Shown here in pieces: positions 34,606 through 43,354 of a stretch of DNA of 64,000 nt (its first letter is position 1; each line of letters begins with the position of its first letter). The notes below the pieces were generated by a model. That model saw nothing but the letters and a program-made list of their open reading frames with translations. It was not told where the DNA came from and did no database searches. Source of the stretch: an uncultured Bacteroidales bacterium (GTDB taxonomy: Bacteria > Bacteroidota > Bacteroidia > Bacteroidales > Bacteroidaceae); the NCBI GenBank assembly GCA_902781515.1, contig CACZJU010000012.1:1-64000 (forward strand). Direction: 5' to 3'. The position numbers were made by a program, and so were the translations under genes.

Positions 34606-35316
34606 ATGGCAATGATTGAGTGCCCGAAATGCCATCATCACATATCGTCGATGGCAAAGGCTTGTCCTGAATGTGGTACACCTGTTAAGATTGAAGAGTC
34701 CGTTGCTGATGAACCCGTCGCTGAAGCCGCCTCTCCAGTTGAAACACCTACGGCAGAGGCTCCAAAAACTGCTCCGAAGGAAAAGAAGAAGGAGGGAATG
34801 GGCGGAATGATGTTCTTGGTGCTGGCTCTCTTGCTGTCTTTGCTCATTGGTGGTCTATACCTATACGACTACATTCTGCAGCGTCAACGAGAGCGTCATG
34901 CCTACGAACTTCTGCAGGACTGCTCGAATCCTGACCGCTACGAGGACTATATTGCACGTTTCCCGAAAAGTGAACACATAGACGATGTGCGTCAGCGTCT
35001 TGAGGAGGTCTCTCGTCAACAGGAAGAGTGGCTGCATCTGATTTACAACGGCTCTCACCGTGAACTTCAGGCTTTCATAGCAAAGCACCCCACAAGTCCC
35101 TATTTGAAAGTCGCGCAGACACGTCTCGATTCACTTGACTGGACACAGGCATCCACAGCCCACACCTTAGAGGCCGTTTCGCAATACATGACTGAGCACC
35201 CCGACGGCTATTTCATCGACCAGGCAGAGACCTTGCGCCAAACCATTGAGCGCCAGCGAGCCGAAGCAGCCGCAGCCCGTCGCGATTCCATTGCCCGCAC
35301 CGACTCCATTGTCTGA
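34606..35316 (+). CDS. Zinc-ribbon, single-pass membrane protein
   Basis: A 236-residue protein of unknown function. The N-terminus holds a zinc ribbon (CPKCHHHISSMAKACPECGT, four cysteines at about residues 6, 9, 21 and 24). A proline/alanine/glutamate-rich linker follows, then a lysine-rich stretch and one membrane helix (MMFLVLALLLSLLIGGLYLYDY, about 68-90). The outer part is helical with repeat-like segments of about 45 residues (LLQDCSNPDRYEDYIARFPK, then HRELQAFIAKHPTSPYLKVA), resembling tetratricopeptide-type units. It ends in an R/A/D-rich tail. Transcribed divergently from the GH35 gene. Confidence 0.8.
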   Translation: MAMIECPKCHHHISSMAKACPECGTPVKIEESVADEPVAEAASPVETPTAEAPKTAPKEKKKEGMGGMMFLVLALLLSLLIGGLYLYDYILQRQRERHAYELLQDCSNPDRYEDYIARFPKSEHIDDVRQRLEEVSRQQEEWLHLIYNGSHRELQAFIAKHPTSPYLKVAQTRLDSLDWTQASTAHTLEAVSQYMTEHPDGYFIDQAETLRQTIERQRAEAAAARRDSIARTDSIV

Positions 35317-35379
35317 ACGATAAAGAGTTCAAAGAATTCTTGCTCTTATCAGCACTAAATGAACGGACAGAGCAGTTAT

Positions 35380-35455
35380 GTTCTTGTGCGTTTGTTCTTC
35401 CTTCCTTATATATAGAGGAAGAACGAACGAACAAGAATGCACGAACAAAGAACAA
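35380..35455. repeat. Imperfect long inverted repeat around GTTCTTCC / GGAAGAAC
   Basis: GTTCTTCC at 35394-35401 pairs with GGAAGAAC at 35417-35424 over a TTCCTTATATATAGA-type loop. The stem extends imperfectly outward (GTTCTTGTGCG...CGAACAAAGAAC). It lies in the 528-nt gene-free stretch 35317-35844. Confidence 0.65.
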
Positions 35456-35504
35456 TTCCGTTTGTGTAAATGCGGGCTCATATCTACATGCAATCTCATC
35501 CATT

Positions 35505-35540
35505 CCATCCAAACCACTATATATATGTAGGTTTGGATGG
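35505..35540. repeat. Perfect 11-bp inverted repeat CCATCCAAACC / GGTTTGGATGG
   Basis: The arms at 35505-35515 and 35530-35540 enclose the 14-nt AT loop ACTATATATATGTA. Extra CCAT/ATGG bases extend the arms. No T-run follows, so a simple terminator is unlikely. Confidence 0.75.
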
Positions 35541-35584
35541 ATGGACGGGATTACGATTTCAACAAAGATTATCTGAGGCTTGTG

Positions 35585-35722
35585 CATTACTAATCTTTCG
35601 CCTCATACATTAGTAATCTTTCGGCTCATACATTAGTAATCTTTCGGCTCATACATTAGTAATCTTTCGGCTCATACATTACTAATGCTTTGGGTGTCAC
35701 ATTAGTAATCTTCCGACTGAAG
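35585..35722. repeat. Tandem repeat, 23-nt unit, 5-6 copies
   Basis: Units of exactly 23 nt beginning CATTAGTAATCTTTCGG start at 35585, 35608, 35631 and 35654. Diverged copies start at 35677 and 35700. Same period as the arrays at 157-322 but an unrelated unit. Copies abut directly, so this is not a CRISPR array. Confidence 0.85.
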
Positions 35723-35808
35723 ACCACTAGTATTCCACTTGAAGACCATAGTCCTTCTAAAGCCAACTCTTCATTCTCTGATTCCCACTTTGATAATTAA
35801 TGGCTAAA

Positions 35809-35842
35809 ATAAAACAGCGGCCCCGAAGGACCGCTGTTTTAT
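35809..35842 (-). terminator. Terminator of the C10 protease gene
   Basis: AAAACAGCGG pairs with CCGCTGTTTT around CCCCGAAGGA (35811-35840), with a T/A run beyond on the minus strand. It lies just past the protease stop codon at 35845. Confidence 0.85.
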
Positions 35843-35844
35843 TG

Positions 35845-38800
35845 CTATTGCTTAATGACGAGCTTGCGGCGGTTTTTGATGTAGATGCCTTTTTGAGAAG
35901 GCTTGCCATTCAGCTTCTGACCGGAGATGTTGTAGGTGGCGTTCCCTGCATCATCCGTTTTGACGTTGCGAATTCCGGTCGGGTCAACTACTGTGAGCTT
36001 GCCGTTGACATAGGTGATGTCGTAGTTCTGGGTGACGGCTCCTGAAATACGGATTTCGTATTCGCCGGCAGGGCTGTCGATGGTGGCGTCGCATTCAAGA
36101 ACCGGAGCTTCGAGAAGTATGTCTTCGAGCTTCTCACCATTGCGTAATATTGAGTTGTAGTACTCGAACGTGGGATTCTCTTCACCGACGTTGCGAGTAT
36201 AGGAACGGGCAGTCATGGTGAACGGTGCACGCTCTATGGTGATAGTGCTGTTCTTGAGTGTGACAGTGTCGTTGGTGATGGTTCCACGTTGTGCGATGAC
36301 GGGGTAGTCGCCGACAGGCGTCTTCTCGTTGACTTCTGTGGTGAAGGTAGGAGTACCGTTGATGGGAGCACCCTTTACAAGGTAGGTGAAGTTAGGATTA
36401 GCTCGACCATAGATGCGTGAGGCCGGTTGTGTCTCTACGCATGGTATTCCGGTGTAGGCACTTACCGTGACACCATTTTTGCCCCAACTTGCATCGGCGG
36501 TGTAGCTCTCAAGCATCTGTTCGGGTACGAATACGCTGAAGCTTGAAGGCAGGTTCGCCGTTGCAGCCTCAATGACGCTGTTGCCCTCAGGAATTGCTAT
36601 GAACTTGAGGGCTGAGCAGTTGTAGAATGCCTTTTGTCCGATGTTGGTGATATTCTTTGGAAGATAAATGGTATGGAGTGCGGTGCAAGTGCTGAAAGCA
36701 TTGTCGGGAATGGTGGTTAATGAGGTGAAGTAGCGTAGTTCCTCGAACGACTTCAGACCACTGGCAGCATTGAATGCTGTGCAGATGTTGGTGACAGCGG
36801 CTGCCTCTTCCATACTGATTTCGCCATCCTCGTCATCGTCCCAGCGTCCGATACTGATACTCTTCGCCTTTGCGTCTGCAAAGACGATGTAGTGGAGCTT
36901 CTCGCGGATGGATGCAATGGCATCGTTAATCTGCTGCAGGGTGCTTGAGAAATCGTCGTAAACGGCTTGTTCCTCAGTGACATCAAAGTCTTTGGCAACA
37001 GCCTTGTCGATGAGTTGTTTCAGTTCCTCGCTTTGTGCATAGATGGTTTCGTCGGCTTCTATTTCGTCGAGTCCGATGAACGACCATTCGCGCTGCGATT
37101 GAATGATTGAGCCCGTCACGTCGTAGTATGCGCCGTGAGTAAAGTAGGCCTTTGCGTCGCTGGCGTGTTCGAGGTCGGTGCCCAGATATTCACCTTCTAC
37201 GTATTCGGCATCTGTTTCGGGCACCTGGAATGTATAGACATTCTCCTTGCCCTGCACAGGCATTATCTTCCACAGGGCGGTCTTGTCGGTGATGCGTGAT
37301 GTTGCTCCGTCGATGAAGCAGCCCTTCACACCCACACCAATCTTCGAGTCTTTGCTGGTGCGGAACATAATGCCGCTGGCAGACTTCAGATAGTAGATGC
37401 TCTCAGGCATATTCTCGTCGTGCATCACCTGGAACACCATCGGCTGGGCATAGGTGATGGCCTGTGTACCATAAGCCTCGCCCTTGTTGAGGTATTCGCC
37501 TGTGTTGTAGTTATAGATATACACACGCTCGCCCACGGTAAGTGGGGTGTAGCGTGGAGTACCGACGGCGCGCATTTCCTTGATGGTGCCGAACTTCTTC
37601 CACACGGCAGCATTCTCGTAAAGAGCCTTTGAGCCGTATGGCACGTATAGCGTGGCATTGGCAACAGGCGTGTTGTAGAATATGCTGTCGGCAAGGGTGA
37701 TAGTGGATGGATCGCTGACACTGATGCGGAACTCCTTCAGAGCCTTACAATTGCGGAATGCGCTGCTGCCGATGGTGGTAATCTTGTTGCCGACTTCCAC
37801 ATATTCCAACTTCGTATCGTTTTGGAACGACTGGTAGAAGATACCATAGGCATTGGGGGGCAGAACAACGCGGCGCAGGTTGGTGCACCCCTTGAACGAG
37901 TTACCCGTGGTATAGTTAGCCTTTGTGAAGTATTGCAACTCGGTGAACTCCGTGATTTTGGTATTCGTGGCAAACTGCAGGTCTATCTCATCCACGCTGG
38001 CAGCCTCGGTGTAGCTGACCTCGCCATCTTTGTTATCGTCGAATACCGATGTTGCTATGCGGCGCACCTCATCGTCGGCGAAGTTGATGAAGTTGAGTTT
38101 CTTGCGCAGTTTGCGGCAAGCCTTCTGCATCTCTTCGGCAGAGCTGTTGAAGTCCTCATAGACTATCTGCTCCAACTCTATGTCGGCACGTTTTGACTTA
38201 CCGAGAGCAAGCAAGTTCTTCAGTTGCAGAGAAGTCTGATAGCGCAGAGTTTCATCTTCGTCGTAGGGAACAAGTACCCACTGGCAGTTCTGGCTGTATG
38301 TATTGTAGTCGATGTCGTAGTAGGCTCCGTATGTCGGCGATGACGCATTGCTGTCGTGGCTTGGTACCACACCGAGGAATTGCGATGCATTGTATTCGTC
38401 CTGTCCGCTGGGTATCTGCAGTGTGAAGACGTTGTCGCTACCTTCCACTTTTGCCAATTTCCAGTAGGAGGTTTTATCGGAGTTGTGACTAGTTCCACCG
38501 TCAACAAAGCAGGCTTTCACGCCCTTGCCAATGGTGTTGTCGCCACTTGTGCGGAACATAATGTGACCGTCCTTGCCCGTGTCGGGGGAGTAGAGGTAAT
38601 ATACTCCGTCGGGCATAGAGGTAGTATTGCGGAACTCGAAGCGCATAGGTTGGTCGGTTTCTTCGACTATAGCCTGAGTACCCCATGCCTCGCCCTTGCT
38701 CAGGTACATGCCTGCAGCTACGTTATAGATGTAGTAGGGCTTCTTGGTTTCTATAGTTGTGGCAAACTGACCTCCTGAGAGGGTGCGTTCCTCGTAGATT

Positions 38801-40620
38801 GTACCGAAGTCACTCCACTGTGGTGCTGTGCGCAGATAGTTACCAAAGCCCTGTTCTGTGTTCAGCGTGGCAGCCGATAGAGTGATACCAGCAAACACCT
38901 CATCGCCCATGACGATGCTTTGCGGAGCAATGCTCTTGAGATTCACCGTCTCCAGTTTAGTGCAGCCCTTAAAAGCTTGACGTCCGATGTATTTTATGGT
39001 GTTTGGAATGGTAATTTGTTTGAATGCCTGACAGCCTTCGAACATATTATTCTCGATGCGTGTAAGGTTGATGGGCAAAGTTTGGTTTGCCATTACCTTA
39101 CAACCGGCAAAGGCACTGTCGCCAATAGACATTATGCCGTCGTGCAACGTCAGTTTCATCTTCGCGTTCTTGGCAAAGGCGCAACGGCCTATCGTCTTAA
39201 CACTCTTCGGTAATTTGATGCCCACCAGCGATGTGCAACCCATAAAGGCTGAGTCGGGGATATTGGTCAGACCGGTGAAGTAGTATAATTCGTTGAACTC
39301 GACAATCTTCTGTCCCTTGAATACTGTGCCGAGGTCGGTTACGGATGCTGCTTCGTCAAATGAGAGCTCTGCGTCTCCATCTGTGTCCCATGCTGCAACG
39401 CAAAGCTTCTTTACATTGGACTTTGCAAAGGGCATGGGGTGGGTGCCATAGTTCTCTGGTTCACAACCGATGACTGCATTTTCTTCTGTGCTGTAACCGC
39501 CAGCACTGCCACCGATGCCTTGCGAGCCTGGGTTAAGTTTGGTGAGCACGTACCAACCATCGCTATTTCCGCCCCAACCCCAGTTGATGTGGAAACAACC
39601 GGCTCCGTCATATCCGTCACACACAAAGGCGTGTCCGTTCCATTGACCAGAGGAGTCGACGTTATAACCGCTAAGGTAGAAGGGACGTCCCTGTGCCAGC
39701 TCATTGTAGAGTATCTTGTCCCAATTATCCTCACTGTACGACGACTGATAGATGATGCGTGTCTTTGAACCATATCCGAAATATTTCTGGAAGGCTTCAG
39801 GCACTTTGGAAGACTGAGCTCCTGAACTGCTATTGGTATAGTCCATATAGACCGATACGCCGCAGTAGTGCATCAACTGTGCTACGGCATTCTGCTGCTT
39901 GGCTGTTGCGCTGGATGAGTAGGAATTGAGCATGTTGTCCCAGTCGATGGGTGAACCTGCAGGGATGCCTTCAACAGCCAGATACTTGCCATTATAGTCT
40001 GTCCACCCGTTGTACCCTGGCATATCGGCCTGTGTCTCCTTCACCGACTTGGCGCGCTGGTAGTAAAGAACCTGAGCCATTGCCGTTGCCACACAGCCCG
40101 TAACCGAACGCCCCTTATCGAAATAGTTGGGGCAATCATTGTTGTAGGGCCACCCTTGGTTCCATGTTGTTGTTACCATTTTAGCGATGGCATCGTGTAT
40201 AGCTGGCGCGCGCTGAATCGTCTTGTCACTCGTGCGCGTGCTCAGCTCCAGCAGTTCGCTCTCGCGTGAGTCGAGCCAATGACGCATGTTGGGATTCAGT
40301 TCATTGTAGTCGAAATCACCATTGTCAGTATAACCTATGACGGGCACGGTGCGGTCGTCGCCGGACATGATGATGAATCCTTCTCCCTCACCACGACTGA
40401 AAACATAGTATAGGTCGAGGTCGGCAGAAGCTGACTTTGAACGGCGTGGTGCCAGACGGGCACGGTTGCTTACTGGTGCCAACTGGTGGGCTACGTTGTT
40501 TCGTTTCAGATAGTCTATTGCCTTCTGTCTGGCCTGTTCGCGAGTTATTGGCTCTGCGTGAAGGCCGATGGCAACGATTGCACCTAATAGGAGTGCGAAA
40601 AAGCGTCTCATTGTAATCAT
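35845..40620 (-). CDS. Giant secreted C10 cysteine protease (streptopain-like) with repeated EF-hand/LRR modules
   Basis: Exported protein of up to 1591 residues (an alternative ATG at 40611 would remove three). Signal peptide RRFFALLLGAIVAIGLHA, then a SpeB-type propeptide (PITREQARQKAIDYLKR) and a C10 catalytic domain with the cysteine in SVTGCVATAMAQVLYY (near 177) and the histidine in WNGHAFVCDGYDGAG (near 330). A module then recurs: an EF-hand/dockerin-like loop (WDTDGDAELSFDEAA near 410, FDDNKDGEVSYTEAA near 858, WDDDEDGEISMEEAA near 1260), then a BspA-type leucine-rich repeat and, in the first two copies, a long beta-rich domain. Two MBG-like domains (about 1430-1560) and a sorting tail (YNISGQKLNGKPSQKGIYI) close it. 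Likely exported by T9SS (inference). Confidence 0.9.
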   Translation of the reverse strand: MITMRRFFALLLGAIVAIGLHAEPITREQARQKAIDYLKRNNVAHQLAPVSNRARLAPRRSKSASADLDLYYVFSRGEGEGFIIMSGDDRTVPVIGYTDNGDFDYNELNPNMRHWLDSRESELLELSTRTSDKTIQRAPAIHDAIAKMVTTTWNQGWPYNNDCPNYFDKGRSVTGCVATAMAQVLYYQRAKSVKETQADMPGYNGWTDYNGKYLAVEGIPAGSPIDWDNMLNSYSSSATAKQQNAVAQLMHYCGVSVYMDYTNSSSGAQSSKVPEAFQKYFGYGSKTRIIYQSSYSEDNWDKILYNELAQGRPFYLSGYNVDSSGQWNGHAFVCDGYDGAGCFHINWGWGGNSDGWYVLTKLNPGSQGIGGSAGGYSTEENAVIGCEPENYGTHPMPFAKSNVKKLCVAAWDTDGDAELSFDEAASVTDLGTVFKGQKIVEFNELYYFTGLTNIPDSAFMGCTSLVGIKLPKSVKTIGRCAFAKNAKMKLTLHDGIMSIGDSAFAGCKVMANQTLPINLTRIENNMFEGCQAFKQITIPNTIKYIGRQAFKGCTKLETVNLKSIAPQSIVMGDEVFAGITLSAATLNTEQGFGNYLRTAPQWSDFGTIYEERTLSGGQFATTIETKKPYYIYNVAAGMYLSKGEAWGTQAIVEETDQPMRFEFRNTTSMPDGVYYLYSPDTGKDGHIMFRTSGDNTIGKGVKACFVDGGTSHNSDKTSYWKLAKVEGSDNVFTLQIPSGQDEYNASQFLGVVPSHDSNASSPTYGAYYDIDYNTYSQNCQWVLVPYDEDETLRYQTSLQLKNLLALGKSKRADIELEQIVYEDFNSSAEEMQKACRKLRKKLNFINFADDEVRRIATSVFDDNKDGEVSYTEAASVDEIDLQFATNTKITEFTELQYFTKANYTTGNSFKGCTNLRRVVLPPNAYGIFYQSFQNDTKLEYVEVGNKITTIGSSAFRNCKALKEFRISVSDPSTITLADSIFYNTPVANATLYVPYGSKALYENAAVWKKFGTIKEMRAVGTPRYTPLTVGERVYIYNYNTGEYLNKGEAYGTQAITYAQPMVFQVMHDENMPESIYYLKSASGIMFRTSKDSKIGVGVKGCFIDGATSRITDKTALWKIMPVQGKENVYTFQVPETDAEYVEGEYLGTDLEHASDAKAYFTHGAYYDVTGSIIQSQREWSFIGLDEIEADETIYAQSEELKQLIDKAVAKDFDVTEEQAVYDDFSSTLQQINDAIASIREKLHYIVFADAKAKSISIGRWDDDEDGEISMEEAAAVTNICTAFNAASGLKSFEELRYFTSLTTIPDNAFSTCTALHTIYLPKNITNIGQKAFYNCSALKFIAIPEGNSVIEAATANLPSSFSVFVPEQMLESYTADASWGKNGVTVSAYTGIPCVETQPASRIYGRANPNFTYLVKGAPINGTPTFTTEVNEKTPVGDYPVIAQRGTITNDTVTLKNSTITIERAPFTMTARSYTRNVGEENPTFEYYNSILRNGEKLEDILLEAPVLECDATIDSPAGEYEIRISGAVTQNYDITYVNGKLTVVDPTGIRNVKTDDAGNATYNISGQKLNGKPSQKGIYIKNRRKLVIKQ

Positions 40621-40645
40621 GGTTCTATATTATTTATATTATTCC

Positions 40646-41242
40646 TTAGAAGATATCATCCCATACGTCGTCAAGACGGTTCATATCCACCAGACGTGTA
40701 ATCAGTCCGACCTTTGCTCCTGCGGCAATGTTTGCCTCAAGGTCATCAATGTAGAGTGTTTCATCGGGATTGATTCCTGTCTCATTGATTAGATGGCGGA
40801 ATATGCGCTCGTCGGGTTTTGTCATTCGCAACTGGAAGGAAAGGAACAATTTGTCGAACAGCGATTCGAACTGGATGCCACATTCTGCAGACAGACGTTG
40901 CATTTCGCGCCAGTGAATGTCGCCAAGATTGCTCAGGAGGAATGTGCGATGTGTCTTGTGCAGCTCTGCTATACGTTCCAAACGGTGACGAGGCAGACGG
41001 AGTATGCTGTTGTAGGCATCCACTAGGTCGCGCCCCGTGGTTCCGGGTAGGCATTTCGGCAGCAATGTATCAATGAATCCTTGTTCGTTCATATTGCCAA
41101 GGTCCATTTCATGCATCAGGGCGTGTACATCGAGTTTGTCGGGCGTCAGTCCAAGTCGGGCAAACGATTTTGTAATCCTCTCAATGTCAAGGTCAACAAT
41201 GATGCCGCCAAGGTCGAATATAACATTCTTTATTTCTTTCAT
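40646..41242 (-). CDS. HAD-superfamily hydrolase
   Basis: Cytoplasmic phosphatase-like protein of 198 residues. HAD motif I is VIFDLGGIIVDLD at the N-terminus; note that the second aspartate of the usual DxD is glycine (D-L-G). Motif II is TFLLSNLGD near 100, the motif III lysine is in MTKPDERIF near 143 and motif IV is LYIDDLEANIAAG near 163. Loss of the second aspartate is seen in some haloacid-dehalogenase-like and YihX-type proteins. The start at 41242 overlaps the trmO stop by four nt (ATGA), showing coupling. Substrate unknown. Confidence 0.85.
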   Translation of the reverse strand: MKEIKNVIFDLGGIIVDLDIERITKSFARLGLTPDKLDVHALMHEMDLGNMNEQGFIDTLLPKCLPGTTGRDLVDAYNSILRLPRHRLERIAELHKTHRTFLLSNLGDIHWREMQRLSAECGIQFESLFDKLFLSFQLRMTKPDERIFRHLINETGINPDETLYIDDLEANIAAGAKVGLITRLVDMNRLDDVWDDIF

Positions 41243-41901
41243 TCCGTTATGATGAGCTTGTTGTTGCATACTTTGAACCGAACATCGGTTCCAGCATATT
41301 GAATTCCGTAGATTCGTTCTGAATCGTCGTGATAGTGGGGACGCGGGTCGGAGGCAAGTATTCCTTGTAACGCTTCCAACTGCTTGGGGGTGAAGAGGTG
41401 GCTCAGAGTTTCAAGTCCCTCAACCTCCAGTTCTTCCTGCTGTGCCGTTTCCTCTGCAAATCCGCCTTGTGCATCAGGGTGGCAGTCGATATGTGGCAGA
41501 TAAGGCTTGATGTCAAATATTGGGGTTCCGTTTTTGAGGTCGGCTCCTGCCACATGGATTATTGGTCCTTCTGGTGTTTGCAAATCTATGCCAGTGATGC
41601 GAACCGATGAAAGACCGATGGGATTAGGACGGAAAGGAGAGCGTGTAGCGAAAACTCCCATACGTTTGTTGCCTCCAAGACGTGGAGGACGTACAGTAGG
41701 CGACCACTGACTGCGATGTGATTCGGAGAAGTCCCATATCAGCCATAGGTGCGAGAACCCTTCCATTCCGCGTAAAGCCTCTGGATTGCGATATTCTGGT
41801 TCGAACACTATGCGGCTCTCCACAGCATCAACAAGTCCACTCTGACGCGGTACGCCAAATTTTGTTTCAAGGTCGTTCTCTATGTGTGCAATGTTTTTCA
41901 T
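41239..41901 (-). CDS. trmO: tRNA (N6-threonylcarbamoyladenosine(37)-N6)-methyltransferase
   Basis: TrmO (TsaA/YaeB family) N6-methylates t6A37 of certain tRNAs using SAM. The 220-residue protein shows KFGVPRQSGLVDAVESRIVF near residue 14, GMEGFSHLWLIWDFS near 45, RMGVFATRSPFRPNPIGLS near 80, and GTPIFDIKPYLPHIDC near 125, all characteristic of the VirR/TsaA fold. It follows dnaA by 17 nt and overlaps the HAD gene, so it sits in the dnaA operon. Confidence 0.92.
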   Translation of the reverse strand: MKNIAHIENDLETKFGVPRQSGLVDAVESRIVFEPEYRNPEALRGMEGFSHLWLIWDFSESHRSQWSPTVRPPRLGGNKRMGVFATRSPFRPNPIGLSSVRITGIDLQTPEGPIIHVAGADLKNGTPIFDIKPYLPHIDCHPDAQGGFAEETAQQEELEVEGLETLSHLFTPKQLEALQGILASDPRPHYHDDSERIYGIQYAGTDVRFKVCNNKLIITE

Positions 41902-41918
41902 GAAAACACGCTCAGGGG

Positions 41919-43334
41919 CTATTTGCGTCCCTTCAGTTGTGCTTCGATGGCTGAAACGTGGGATTTATAGTCGTGGTCGGTAGCAAGTCTGTCTTCAACC
42001 TGATGTATGGCGTGCAGCACTGTAGCGTGGTTGCGACCGCCTATGAGCAGGCCTATACGGCTGGTAGTCATCTTCGTGTGTTTGTGAGCCAGATACATTA
42101 CTGTCTGTCGGACGGTTACTATGCTGGCTTTGCGCGACTTGGAATAGAGATCATCATGACTGCATCCCCAGTGCTCGCAGCAGGCATCAACAATGTTATC
42201 GAGGGTTATCGTCTTCTCATGCGTACGGATGGTTCTCTTCAGTACCTGTTCGGCAAGAGGGAGGTCGATGTCACGACTATATACAACGGAATATGCCATC
42301 AGAGAATTGACAATACCTTCGAGGTCACGAACGCTCTCGCTAGCATTTTCTGCTACAAAATCTATGACGTCGTCGGGGATTGAAAGTCCGTCGCGGCGTA
42401 TCTTGCTCACAAGGATGCGACGGCGTAATTCCAGTTCAGGACGCTCCAGTTCTGCTGTAAGTCCCCACTTGAAACGGGTGAGCAGACGGTCTTCCAAACC
42501 TTGCAACACGGCAGGAGCCTTGTCGCTGGTGAGGATTATCTGCTTGCCGTTCATCTTCAGATGATTGAAAATGTGGAAAAATGCTTCTTGTGTCTTTTCT
42601 TGTCCTGCCAACTCCTGTATGTCGTCGATAATGAGTGTATCGATGGTCTGGTAGAAGGCAATGAACTGGTTGAAGGTGTTTTGACGACGGCTTTCGGTGA
42701 ACTGCACCATAAACTGGTGGGCAGTGACGTAAAGTACACGACGCTTGGGGAACTTCTCCTTTAGGGCCTTTCCAATGGCATTTACCAAATGTGTCTTGCC
42801 AACACCCGATGCTCCGTGAATGAACAGGGGATTGAAGGTCGTCTGGCGGGGATTATCAGCAAGCGAACGACCGATGCTGTATGCAAAACGATTACTCTCG
42901 CCCTCGATGAAGTTCTCAAAGCGATAGTCGGGATTGAGGTTCGATTCCAAGTCATCCTCTGGGGCCTTGCTCTTGGGACGCATGGAGTCGTCAGGCATCA
43001 AGCGCATACCCTCCTGAGTGGGCAGGCCTTCCTTGTCGGTAGAGATGTTGTTTGTACTGTCGGTCAGTATTCGATAGACGATGCGTACATCACGTATGTC
43101 CTTTATGCCGTAAACTCGTCTTACAACATTATACATTAGACCCTTGAACTGACCATCGAGTATTTCGTAGAAGAAATTTGAGGGAACAGAGAGCAACAGT
43201 TCATGAGTCTCTGCTTCGAAACTTATGAATTGGGTGGGACGGAACCAAGCATCGAATTCTTGTTCCTTTACATTGCACTTGATAATCTCAAGGCAACGCT
43301 CCCATAGTGCTGCTTGTCTGTTGTTGTTTTTCAT
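41919..43334 (-). CDS. dnaA: Chromosomal replication initiator protein DnaA
   Basis: AAA+ initiator that binds oriC and opens DNA. The 471-residue protein has the N-terminal DnaB-interacting domain, a charged linker (about 110-135), Walker A GASGVGKTHLVNAIG near 170, Walker B DTLIIDDIQELAG near 233, the arginine-finger region LQGLEDRLLTRFKWGL and the C-terminal DnaA signature KHTKMTTSRIGLLIGGRNHA near 428. It lies within a tight operon (amidase, mlaD, dnaA, trmO, HAD) with only 20 nt upstream, so no room for oriC exists directly next to it. dnaN is not adjacent. Confidence 0.97.
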   Translation of the reverse strand: MKNNNRQAALWERCLEIIKCNVKEQEFDAWFRPTQFISFEAETHELLLSVPSNFFYEILDGQFKGLMYNVVRRVYGIKDIRDVRIVYRILTDSTNNISTDKEGLPTQEGMRLMPDDSMRPKSKAPEDDLESNLNPDYRFENFIEGESNRFAYSIGRSLADNPRQTTFNPLFIHGASGVGKTHLVNAIGKALKEKFPKRRVLYVTAHQFMVQFTESRRQNTFNQFIAFYQTIDTLIIDDIQELAGQEKTQEAFFHIFNHLKMNGKQIILTSDKAPAVLQGLEDRLLTRFKWGLTAELERPELELRRRILVSKIRRDGLSIPDDVIDFVAENASESVRDLEGIVNSLMAYSVVYSRDIDLPLAEQVLKRTIRTHEKTITLDNIVDACCEHWGCSHDDLYSKSRKASIVTVRQTVMYLAHKHTKMTTSRIGLLIGGRNHATVLHAIHQVEDRLATDHDYKSHVSAIEAQLKGRK

Positions 43335-43354
43335 CTAATATTGGTCTTTCGCCA

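Noticed and set aside
43335-43354. oriC next to dnaA
   Set aside because: Only 20 nt separate dnaA from the upstream gene, and no DnaA boxes were seen on either side.
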